Shown: positions 11,917 through 21,265 of the stretch, piece by piece
Numbering within the stretch: the stretch's first letter is position 1
Layout of the letters: every line of letters begins with the position of its first letter
NCBI GenBank assembly: GCA_019828545.1
Contig: JACVRA010000044.1
Span: forward strand, 558,001 to 622,000
Source: Paracamarosporium sp. OC-R06-R3
Taxonomy: Eukaryota; Ascomycota; Dothideomycetes; Pleosporales; Didymosphaeriaceae
Direction: 5' to 3'
Length of the DNA: 64,000 nt
Notes under the pieces: model-generated
Told to the model about the DNA's origin: nothing
Database searches by the model: none
What the model saw: the letters and a program-made list of their open reading frames with translations, nothing else
Position numbers and translations under genes: made by a program

Positions 11917-12753
11917 TCATTTCGCGGCGCCGGGGTAGCGGGTTTTGCCGACGGTGAAGGGGACGTAGCGGTATTTGATCATGTGCTGGATTTGTCGCCG
12001 CACTGTTGCTGTTAGCGTCGAATATTGGAGTACTACTACGGGGAGGCACGTACTGGTCAAGCCGAACAGAATCAGCCAGTACACCACCAAGACGGGCCAG
12101 AACACAGGCAGGTTGAAGACCTCGAACCAGCTGCACAGGAAGCCGATGGCGATGGCCTTGGTGGTCGAGTACCAGAACTTGAACTCTGGCAGGCGGCGCA
12201 CGAACGGCCGGAACTCCTCTTCCTCCTTGGTGGGCAGGGCACCCGCGGTGCCGTCTTCCATGCCCTCATCCTGCTCGAGCGAGGGGTCGAATTTGGGCGA
12301 TATAAACGCGAGGAACAGATTCAGGAGGTAGATGCCAAGCGAGTATGCGACTGTGACGCGTCAGCCTCGAATGCTATTTTCATTTTCTGGTGTTCCGGCT
12401 CGAGTGGATAGAGCAAAGGCGGGAATTAAGATAGGAGGCGCATACCAATGTACCATCCCTCTGCGACCAGTATCCTGATGGCAAACAGCACGAACAGGAC
12501 GCCGGTACCCGTCCATCGGTATGCGGTAAAAGGCGTGGATTTATCGAGGTAGGATTGGAATATCTGCGGCGCGTCAGTAACTGTATCCTACATAGTCGCG
12601 GAAGCAGCGCATTGCCAGGCGCATGAGCTGAGCAACACGCGATAGCAATGGACCAGAGTCCATCCCGCGAGACGGCGGTTCACGCACCCTTCCGTACTTG
12701 GTCGTCTGTGCCGTGACGGCGGAGAAAGGGGTATCGGGCTCGGGAGCGTCCAT
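11917..12753 (-). CDS. RER1: RER1, Golgi-to-ER retrieval receptor
   Basis: Four exons join in phase: 12753-12688, 12563-12446, 12350-12054 and 12002-11917. The product is 188 aa, the family's usual length. Rer1 is a four-span membrane protein of the early Golgi that returns ER membrane proteins (for example Sec12, also encoded in this window) via COPI vesicles. Visible family features are [13 protein letters not shown] before the first span, [20 protein letters not shown], the [12 protein letters not shown] loop, the [11 protein letters not shown] block and the C-terminal [20 protein letters not shown]. Splicing at the last intron (51 bp) restores the GLTMRRQIQHM junction, which supports that boundary. 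It is divergent from the enoyl-CoA hydratase gene with 385 bp between the two ATGs. Confidence 0.95.
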
Positions 12754-13138
12754 GCTGGCGGGGGGGAGCGGCGTAGATCTGGCAGCGATGGAACGGGCGC
12801 GGGCGTGCAAAAGACAGCAAGTGGGAGGTGGGGCGGTGGCCGAGGCGTGGAAGATGCAAAAGTGTCCAAGTAGTGCGTGTCGCGAGGCTACCATTGCCTC
12901 CCAGAAAGATCCAGCCCTACCAGGTTAGGCGGCGGTCCGTGCCAAGGGGCAGGGTGCGCTTTCCCGTCTTCGCGCTGGCGGCTCGCGCCGGACTGAGCCG
13001 AGGTCAACCGTCATGGTTGGAGCTCCACTCGAGCCGGAGCTTATGACTTCACATTCACAATTAATTGCCTTCACTGCTTCCTGCTCGAATTGTGTTTGTA
13101 AACCGTCGACTACTCTGGAGTAGCCACATCCACCCAGC
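12754..13138. promoter_or_regulatory. Shared divergent promoter, RER1 / enoyl-CoA hydratase
   Basis: 385 bp separate the start codons of RER1 (-) and the hydratase (+), so both promoters must lie here or overlap. I found no specific binding site that I would name. Confidence 0.4.
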
Positions 13139-14117
13139 ATGCAGGCATTCAGATCATCCATCCGGGCAGCAACCCGCACGCCCGCATGCGGCTTCCAGTT
13201 CGCCCGCACCTACTCCTCCGCAAAGACATACGAGCATCTGCTCGTCTCGTCACCCAAGCCCGGCGTCGGTTTCAGTAAGCAACAAATCCCCAATAACCCC
13301 AGAAAACTTCCAATTCAATCATATCCTCCTTCATCCAACTATTCTTTCACACGTCTCACCCAAAGCACCACAACTAACACCCCTAGTCCAATTGAACCGC
13401 CCCAAAGCCCTAAATGCACTCTTCACACCCCTAATCCTCGAGCTCAATGCCGCCCTCCGTGCCTACCAAGCCGACGCCTCCATCGGCGCCATCGTCCTCA
13501 CCGGCTCCGAGCGCGCCTTCGCCGCAGGCGCAGACATCAAGGAAATGAAAGACCTCACCTTCAGCTCCGCGTACGGAAACGACTTCATAGAGAACTGGTC
13601 GGAGCTCGTGACCTTCCTGAAGAAGCCACTGATCGTCGCGGTAAACGGGTACGCGCTGGGCGGCGGCTGCGAACTCGCCATGATGGGGGACATCATCTAT
13701 GCGGGGCCCAAGGCGACGTTCGGGCAGCCGGAGATCAAGCTGGGGACGATTCCTGGCGGAGGCGGAAGCCAGCGGCTTACGCGTGCGATCGGGAAGTCCA
13801 GGGCTATGGAGGTTATTCTCACGGGGGATAATATCAGCGCAAAGCAGGCGGGCGAGTGGGGGCTTGCGGCGAGGGTGTTCGATTCCCCGCAGGAGACGGT
13901 CGACGCGGCGCTCGCGACGGCAGAGAAGATTGCCAGCTACAGCCAGATTGCAGTCAAGGCGGCGAAGGAGGTGGTGAATAAGAGTCAGGAGCTTGGCGTT
14001 CGGGATGGGGTTGAGTTTGAGCGGAGGATATTCCATGGCTTGTTTGGGAGCAGGGATCAGACGATTGGCATGACGGCGTTTGCGGAGAAGAAGAAGCCCG
14101 AGTGGACGAACGAATAG
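13139..14117 (+). CDS. Mitochondrial enoyl-CoA hydratase (crotonase / ECHS1-like)
   Basis: Exons 13139-13274 and 13387-14117 join across a 112-bp intron (GTAAGC..CCTAG) to give 288 aa. The start opens an Arg/Ser-rich, acid-free N-terminus (MQAFRSSIRAATRTP..), a typical mitochondrial targeting peptide ending near residue 25. The crotonase fold is clear: IQLNRPKALNAL, the oxyanion-hole stretch AFAAGADIKEM, then NGYALGGGCELAMMGD and QPEIKLGTIPGGGGSQRL. The two catalytic glutamates of short-chain enoyl-CoA hydratase are present at residues 141 and 161. It hydrates 2-trans-enoyl-CoA to 3-hydroxyacyl-CoA in mitochondrial fatty-acid and branched-chain amino-acid breakdown. A longer frame from 13065 reads the intron as coding and loses the targeting peptide, so it was not used. 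Confidence 0.93.
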
Positions 14118-14454
14118 ATGAATGAACAGCAATGCAATGCAATGCAATGACGCTATGCTATGAATCGATATGCCAGGATGCAAAAGCATCCGTGTTTTGT
14201 TCTCATAAGGGCGTGCAAGCCCACTGCACGTCTCATGCCATGCCATGCCATCCCACCCCATCTTATCCTACCCAATTCAATCCTCTCCAATCCAATCCTA
14301 CAATTCCCCATCCGCCACTCAACCCTCCTTCCTCACCCCCACCCCATCCCAAACCATCCCAAACCAAAAAGAAAAAAAAGGGTATCCCCAACCAAACAAA
14401 CAATGCACAAGAACCAAAAAACCCCACCCCCCTTACTTCCCGCCCTTACATATC
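14118..14454. other. Convergent intergenic, simple-sequence rich
   Basis: Holds the 3' flanks of the hydratase (+) and the cysteine-repeat protein (-). It contains an AATGC pentamer run (about 14131-14149) and CCATG/CCCATC-like low-complexity tracts. Confidence 0.55.
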
Positions 14455-15479
14455 CTACCTCGCCGTCCCAGGCAACTCGCCGACCCCCTCCGGCGGCACC
14501 CTCGGACTCACCCCAGGACTCACGCGCGGACTCGCACGCGGACTCGCATACGCGCCGACCATGGGGCTCTCCAGCTCGACAGGCGCCTGTCTCGCTACCG
14601 AGCTCGCCTCAGCAGGCAGCTCCGAGTACCTCTGCGTGGACCCGCCGGCCGTAAAGTCAGCGGGGAGTTCCATGGGCTCTCCCGTCTGCGCGACCTGCGT
14701 GTACTGGTGTGCGCCGAAGGGGGCGAAGGCCGGGGGTTTGGGGGAGTGGTAGAGCGGGGGCGCTGGTGCGGTGTTAGTACTAATCAATTGGGTTTTGCGG
14801 GGAGTATCTGTGTGGGTATGGGTGAGAACGTACCTTCTGAGACTGCGGAGTTCCGGTATTGTGTTTTTTCTGCGGAAGGGAACGGGAACGCGGGGTGCGT
14901 GGAGGAAGAGGAGGATGGTCTTGAGCGGGCGGCGCGCCGCTTTTTGAAGAGGCAGAAGATGAGGAGGGAGATTATGGCGACGATGGCGACGCCGCCGCCG
15001 ACTGCGGCGCCGATGATGACGCCTGTGTGCGAGTGGCTGCCTGAGTCGGGGGTGGATGTGGTGCTGGGTGTTGAGTCGGGGGCGTCGCCGTCTTTACTGT
15101 ATGCTTGTTGGAGGCTTGCTGTGTCGAGGACTGCGGCTGTGAGGTCGTTTTTCGGGCAGCTTTTGTCGTTTGGGTCGCTGGCGTGGTTGCATGCGTCCGA
15201 CTTGCAGCAGCCCCAGAAGGTGGTGTCGTTTTTGGGGACGTTGACGCACGAGTAGAAGGTTGATGCTGAGTTGCAGGTGGGGTCTGGGAGGGTGCCGTAG
15301 GCGGAGGCGTCGAAGGAGACGGGCGCGAGGTTGCCGACGGCGCATCCGCTGATGCTGCATGGGTCGGTTTTGCAGCAGCCGACGAAGGGGGAGCGGTTTG
15401 ATGAAGTGGCTTCGCAGGCGTACCATTTTGCGCCGTCGGCGCAAGTTGGGTCGAAGGCCTCGAGGGCTGCGTTGGACAT
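14455..15479 (-). CDS. Single-pass membrane protein with two Cys-rich repeats, unknown function
   Basis: Exons 15479-14834 and 14762-14455 join over a 71-bp intron that has a perfect TACTAAC branch site, giving 317 aa. Residues 10-48 and 66-108 are two related modules: DPTC, a YxC, then FVGCCKTDPC or FWGCCKSDAC, then a final Cys. A Ser/Thr/Pro-rich stalk (about 130-150) leads to one membrane helix (GVIIGAAVGGGVAIVAIISL, about 153-178) and a KKRRAARSR stop-transfer. The cytosolic tail is Ser/Pro-rich and carries repeated SPR-type motifs near the C-terminus. There is no cleavable signal peptide, so the helix probably inserts the N-terminus outside. The layout suggests a cell-surface protein. 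I know of no assigned function, and the Cys modules are not WSC, CFEM or LysM. Confidence 0.72.
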
Positions 15480-15620
15480 TGTGAGGCGGCGGGTAGGGTG
15501 TGAATAGCTCTTTCTGGCTCTGTGTAGGTGCACACAGGCAATTGGACGCGATTCCTCTCAAGCGATCGATTGCGCGATAATTGTGGTACAGCGATCTGCC
15601 GTAGTCGATGCCAAGTATTA

Positions 15621-15642
15621 GGTAGGTAGGTAGGTAGGTAGG
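15621..15642. repeat. GGTA microsatellite
   Basis: Five and a half perfect copies of GGTA in the upstream region of the Cys-repeat membrane-protein gene. Confidence 0.9.
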
Positions 15643-16764
15643 CGTAGTGTAAGTATTCAGTCAGGTAGCGATAGACATTAACTTTGAATTAGGTAGGGTA
15701 TCTCGACGCAAAGGAAACGGGAACGAAAAAACGATGACAGATGGAAGGCGATCACCTCTCGACTCTTCAGGATAGCCAAACCCCGGCCTATGTAAAGGAA
15801 GAGGCTCAGACAACGCCCCGCCCCTTGTCCCGAGGACAAAGACAATCTGACCGCACATCACTCTCAGCTGCCCAGCAACGAGAGTGCCTGAGGCCAGTGG
15901 TCTTGCGCCATGGGCGCCATTGTGGGTCCGTCCATCCTGTGCGAAGGGACTGTGCCGCGAAGGATGGGTGGGAGGTGGAGGCGTTCGAATGAATTGCTGC
16001 ATGAGGTAAGCATGCGAGAGCTGCATGTGGTTAGGCCAACGGGAAAGGAGGGCTGGGGCCAGGCACGTTGGGGGGCGGAGCGCGTCTTGAGCCTCAACTC
16101 GGTGCCGGTGCAGTACGCCAATTTCAATGCTGAGAAAGCCTTCAACCATGGTTGCCTTTGTATTGCAAACTGTTCGCACACTGTCGGAAGTTCCCTCTCT
16201 CCTCCTTGCGCGGTCGCGAACCAGTCGTCGCGCAAATCGTCAAGACACTATTCTCGTGCGATGAGACTGTTGAGCGAGTGCAATGCCGAGCCGTCAACGG
16301 TCTAAATTTGGCAGTATGATACCGGTAGAACTGGGCGGAGCATACGTCGCATGGGGGCCGTGGCGAGCGAGGCGTAAATGTCTGTCATTTGCCGGTCTTC
16401 CTCGCCTTCACGTCCTCCGTTCAGCTCTGAAGCACGCACGTTCGTCAAGTTACTGCCCAATTCGAACTCTGGGAAGATTGCATTGGGTCAGGCCTACAGG
16501 CGTATGTCATACATGAAGCTTAAATATCGCGTCCGGGAAATCGCACGCGAGGATGGAGGATGGATTACAGGCGGAAAGGCTAGCAAGCCAAGGTCGGCCT
16601 TCAGGGCGCTGCTAAGCGCACGTGACCAGATTCGAACACAAGAAAAAGAGGCACCACTTCAGCACGTCCTACCGTGTCGCAATGAAAGTGTGTCCACATC
16701 GCAGCGTGACAACTGCACGGGGACATTCGAGTCGAAGCGGCGTGCTCTGAGATGCGCCATCCGC

Positions 16765-16773
16765 TTATCTGAT
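16765..16773 (-). promoter_or_regulatory. Predicted SreA/Sre1-type iron-repressor GATA site
   Basis: The minus strand reads ATCAGATAA, an exact match to ATCWGATAA, the site described for fungal iron-responsive GATA repressors (SreA, Sre1). It lies about 120 bp upstream of the ferric reductase ATG. A second bare GATA core follows at about 16777. Position and gene function agree with iron repression of the reductase, but binding is inferred. Confidence 0.6.
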
Positions 16774-16892
16774 TCCGATAGCGCTACTCTCGTCTCCGAC
16801 GCACGTGCAGCGCCTCATCGTGAACTTCGTGTACCTTCAGATGATCTCAAGCCTGCTGCATCATCCTTCGCATAGCAACAGTACACCTTTCC

Positions 16893-18844
16893 ATGGCAGA
16901 AGAACGAACAGCATGGCTCCAAGACGCTCTCCGATCATTCACGAGCGGATCCATCCGTGAACTTGGTACCGAAAGCGGAGGTGGCGAGGTACCTAATGAC
17001 CCTGGCAAGCAACCACAGTTTCGGAAGCTTGCCGAATCAGTTCTGTATGGAAGGAAGGTGGTGAGCACGTACAACCTTGCGTTGCTTGGAGCGTTGTTGG
17101 TTTTTACAGCATGGCACTGGGGCGAGAAACTGGTCTTGCGCAAGAGGAGGAGAGACGTCTGGAAGAGTGCGAAGGGTGATGAGGGCGTCGACGAGGCATG
17201 GTCCAGCTCGAGCAGTACCATCGAGGGCACTGCGACACCTCCGGATGCTGCTTCAAAAAAGAAAGTCGATGATGTAGATGAGACGAGTCCCCTTCTTTCG
17301 ACAGAATCGTCGAGACGGAGCACGCCTATGCTATGGAAGCCTTACTACGCAGTCAGAGCGTTCTTGCAGTACCAGCCTGGCCGCATCCCGGTTGTCAACA
17401 GAACGCTACCTACGAATGCTACGATTCTTTTCGTCCTCGCATACGTTGCACTCAACGTCTGTTATAACTTCTACGGCATGACTTATGAATTGATATACGT
17501 CTTCTCGTTTGCGGACCGATGCGGGCTCATCTTCTCCGCCAACCTCCCTCTTCTTTATCTTCTGGCTGCGAAGAACCAGCCGTTGAAGTTTTTAACCGGC
17601 TACTCATACGAGAGTTTGAATATCTTTCATCGGAGGGTGGGAGAGCTGATGTGCTTCGAGGCGTTTCTGCATTTTTCTGGTAAGTTAGCCCAAAAGCATC
17701 CTGGTGATCTCCGCTGACTTACATACTAGGTATGTTCATCGTCTGGTTCGCCGCGCTCCGAAAAATTGGCTTCACACTTGCACGCTTCATCTTCAACAGG
17801 CTAGTCATTCTAGGCCTGTTAGCTTTCGTCTCCTATCAGATTATATATCTCACGTCGCTCGGGAGCTTCCGCCAGCGCATGTACGAGCTCTTCCTCGCTC
17901 TGCATATCTTCTTCCAGGTAGCCGGTCTCGCCTTCCTCTGGTTCCACTTCCATACATCAAGACCATACGTCGGTACCTCGCTCGCAATATACGTAATCGA
18001 CCGCCTCTTCTTCAGACTCTGGCTCAATTCGACCACGCACCCAGCAACCCTGACCGTTCTCGACGACGACGAGACAGTCCTCGTATCCGCCAACTGGGAC
18101 ACCACAACGAGGAAATCCGCACTCAGACCCAAGAACATGGCACACGGCTGGAAGCCAAACGACCACGTCTTCCTCACCATCCCCTCGCTCTCAAAGAAAC
18201 ACGCCATCCAAGCACACCCCTTCACCATCTTCTCGGCGGCGCCCACCCTCCACACAGACGACGAAACCGCACACGCATGGTTCTCCCTACTCATCCGCGC
18301 CCAAGGGAAGCAAGAAACCCCCGGCTTCACACGCCACCTCCTCTCACACGCACGCTCGCACCCCACAACAAACATCCGCCTCGACGGACCCTACGGCTCC
18401 ACGCACGCCCTCGACATGCTGCGCGCCTCCTCCACAGCCATCATAATAGCAGGCGGTTCCGGAATAGCAGTCGCCTACCCGCTCCTCTACGCGCTGCTGG
18501 ACCCCACACCTACTTCGGACGTGGAAAACAGCGCCGACGGCAAGCCGCCCAGGGCCGTGAAGCTCCTCTGGATAACCCACGAGGCGGGCCACCGCTCGTG
18601 GATCCCCGCCGATAAATGGGACGAGCTGCTCTCCTGGGGCCTAGACGCGCACACGCCGCCTGCCACCCGCGTCGCCGGGCGTCCGGACGTGCGCTCTACG
18701 CTCCGGCGCCTCGTTGGAGATCGCAGGACGGGCGTCGTGGTTAGTGGGCCGGACGGGCTGGTCCGCGACGTGCGGAATACGTGTGCGGGGCTGCTCTGCG
18801 AGGGCGCGGATGTGAGTGTGCAGGTTGAGAAGTTTGGATGGTAG
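16893..18844 (+). CDS. Ferric-chelate reductase (FRE-type metalloreductase)
   Basis: Exons 16893-17679 and 17730-18844 join over a 50-bp intron to give 633 aa. After an N-terminal span (about residues 58-80) and a Ser-rich loop comes the ferric-reductase transmembrane domain. The two heme-ligand pairs are visible, His246/His260 in HRRVGELMCFEAFLH and His321/His335, each 14 residues apart as expected for a bis-heme protein. The FAD-binding HPFTIFS is near residues 425-431, and the NADPH-binding GGSGIAVAYPLL and a C-terminal VSGPDGLVRDVR follow. These enzymes pass electrons from cytosolic NADPH through FAD and two hemes to extracellular Fe3+ or Cu2+ for uptake. The roughly 160 residues before the reductase core are long. 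There is no signal peptide. A GATA iron-repressor site lies upstream. It could belong to another subfamily, such as an AIM14-like reductase. Confidence 0.85.
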
Positions 18845-19320
18845 ACAGGCAAGGGTGGGACGGGATGAGGTGAGGCAAGGTGAGGTGAGGTGAGGTTGCA
18901 GGAGAGTTTACGGCCACGTGGGCTAAAGCGGCTTTGCATGTGTAGTGCGGTGCGCACTGCGGTGGCCTGCGGAGCGGAGCGAAGGAGCTGAGGCGAGGCA
19001 CGGCAGAGAGGCACGGCAGGACGGATGGTGCGAGATCGTAGGGCTGAGACCCTCGTGCGAGGTGTGGTGTGCATGTGGGGGAACGTTGCACGGCGTGTGG
19101 TTCGCATAGGGTGCGTGGTGAACTGGCGCACGTGGATGGATTGGGATATCCATCTAGCATTGTCTTTTTTTTTATTCTGAGCCGGCGTTATTCCATGCAA
19201 TACACTTAGATGTAGATAACGAACTGACGATCTGAACCAATACATAACATCAACACAATCAACCTAACAATTACACTTGATTTCATTTCAATTCATTCCA
19301 TCATCCCATCTAACACCAAT
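18845..19320. other. Convergent intergenic region
   Basis: 3' flanks of the reductase (+) and the small Gly/Thr-rich gene (-). It contains a GGTGA-rich run (about 18868-18896). No gene is seen. Confidence 0.5.
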
Positions 19321-19794
19321 CTACTGCTGTCCCCCAGCCCCAGGCTCCTGCTTCTTGATGCCCACCGCCTCGCCCCCCGCCTTCGTCGTATCGCTGACCA
19401 TGCCGCCCGCAGCTTTCGTCGTATCCCCGAGTCCCCCCGTGACACCCGTGACCGTGTCGCCGACGCCCTTGCCCAGCCCAGACACCGTGTTGCCGAGCGT
19501 GTTCGTCGCGCCGCTGACGCCCTTGCCGACGGTGTCGGTCACGGAGCCGAGGGTGTTGCCTTTGCGGTGTTAGTTAACGCTGAAACAGACAGAGGAAAGG
19601 AAGAAAAGGGGGGATTGGGGATGGGGAGAAGTACTCAGGCCGCCGGTCGCAGAGCCCCAGATGCCTTTTTGGCGTTAGCTTGGGAGTTCGATCGATTCGA
19701 GGGGGATTAAGAGGAGGAAGGGAAGACGGGAAAAGAGAGGAGGGAGACAAGTCGACATACCCTTACCCTGCTGCTGCTGGTCATTTCCAGACAT
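19321..19794 (-). CDS. Small Gly/Thr/Val-rich LEA-like protein
   Basis: Three exons join in phase: 19794-19761, 19664-19635 and 19559-19321 (introns 96 and 75 bp). They give 100 aa. The middle exon is only 30 bp and supplies IWGSATGGLS. The protein starts MSGNDQQQQGKG and continues with degenerate 11-residue-like repeats (DTVGKGVSGATNTLGNTVSGLGKGVGDTV..GGLGDTTKAAGG). Glycine-zipper periodicity is visible, there are no cysteines, and the tail is hydrophilic. Such compositions are seen in LEA-like and other hydrophilic stress proteins and in amphipathic lipid-associated proteins. That is an analogy, not a family assignment. A TTTC microsatellite lies just upstream of the ATG. Confidence 0.7.
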
Positions 19795-21265
19795 GATGTA
19801 CTCTTCGAATCTCTTAGTTTCTTTCTTTCTTTCTTTCTTCCTTCCTGGTGAAAACAGACGAGTGCTTCGTACAGTATATCAAGTCGATTCACTTCGCTGC
19901 GTTTTCGTTCTCGTACAAAGATAACAATCCCGTATCGTGTTTGTGTTCAGGTTTAGGTTCGAACGCATGTACGTCCACCATCGCCCACTATTATACCATA
20001 CCAACGCGTCACACAGCTCCCCTATGACGTAGCCGCTCGCGCAGGGCGAGGCTACCCCTCACGCAGCACCGCATCTCCGCACGCAAACAGCGGATCGAGC
20101 GCAGACAGAGGCTCGACGTGCGGTACGCTAGGTGGAGTGTGTGCGGTAGTGGGCGTGCACTTGTCATCATTTTGCACGCGCGGTGCGGTGTTCGCATCAT
20201 CGGTGGGTGGTGGGTGGTGCTGTTGGTGAGGCGCGGTGTGGTTGTGGCTGTGCGGGGACGTGCTTGTATTATGATAATACGAAGTGGGTGGGTGCGGTAG
20301 GTAGGAAGGGGGTAAATCGTGGAGGAAAAAGAGTATGTTATTGTGTGCTCTGCTTCACGCAGTCTAGTTAGTTAGTAACGAAGCTGTGATCATGCTGGGC
20401 GAAAGCAAGGCGGCATCGCACGAGCCTCGCCCAGCATTGTAATGCCGTCTCAAAACACATTCTCATCACGAACCACGCACACCTGAACTTGACAGCTATT
20501 TTAGATCAAATCAAAATATGAACACTAAAGATCTACACCTTGACCCTGCGGCAGACAGAACCAAGCCCGATCCCCGTTCCATACCATTCCATTTCATCCC
20601 AAACCAGACCATGCCATACCCACAATCATGCCGAAGCAAACGTCGCATCTTTCGTCTCCCCACTCTTGCACGTTTGGAATCCGCAAGAGAGTGGCTGGTT
20701 CATCGATGAACAGATGTGTCATGTCTCCCAGTGGATACCGCGCCCCCTAAAGCAAAAGTGAATCTCCACCTCTAAAATTCGCTGGGAACTAGAACAATGG
20801 CGCAATGAGAAAAAGAGGAAGAACAAAGTGATGAAGCGGCAGAAAATCGCTGCCCATGAAACCGCCGAGATGCTCCTACGAGCAAGCGGAAGTGATGAGG
20901 AAACACGCGGAGGCGTGTCAAAAGGAGCCTCGCCCGGCGGACGACAGCGGTAATGACCCCACGAGATCCACGAACCGGAACGCCATGCGTGAAACCCCAG
21001 AGACCGGAAACGAGTCGTAGTGCCGAATGATGCCAGACAGAAAACAAAACATCTTGTTCTCGTACCTAGCTCTTAAGACTGCCGACCCAACAACTCGAAA
21101 AACTTTTGTATCCTTCATGATGCCGAATTAGGAACCCCGCAAATGCAGAACAATGCGCGCAGAAGATGCCCCGTCTATGCAACACAAGATTAGATGATCG
21201 CATGCGATGTCTAAGGGTATGACCGCACGCCGTCGAAGAACCGCCCATAGCTCATAGAGATGAGA
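19795..21265. other. Intergenic with TTTC microsatellite
   Basis: Upstream region of the small Gly/Thr-rich gene (-) and 3' flank of eIF4G (-). About five copies of TTTC occur at about 19818-19839 on the plus strand. Short frames at 20.0-21.2 kb have no recognisable features. Confidence 0.5.

Larger units (their letters stand above)
15480..16892. other. Divergent intergenic region
   Basis: About 1.4 kb between the Cys-repeat protein (-) and ferric reductase (+) starts. It holds a GGTA tetranucleotide run and the GATA-type site described separately. Overlapping short frames on both strands look spurious. Confidence 0.5.

Noticed and set aside
13065..14117. A 350-codon frame beginning upstream of the enoyl-CoA hydratase
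   Set aside because: It reads the intron as coding and uses the wrong frame over exon 1. The spliced model from 13139 has a mitochondrial targeting peptide and a proper IQLNRP junction.
14245..15255. A plus-strand 336-codon frame
   Set aside because: It lies antisense to the Cys-repeat membrane protein and has Pro/Arg/His-rich shadow composition with no motif.
16440..16660. TTCGAA-containing stretches resembling a tRNA T-loop
   Set aside because: No matching acceptor, D-arm or anticodon stem could be drawn around them.
17704..18615. A plus-strand 303-codon frame inside the ferric reductase
   Set aside because: It is an alternate-frame shadow rich in Arg, His and Pro. The reductase frame carries the heme, FAD and NADPH motifs.
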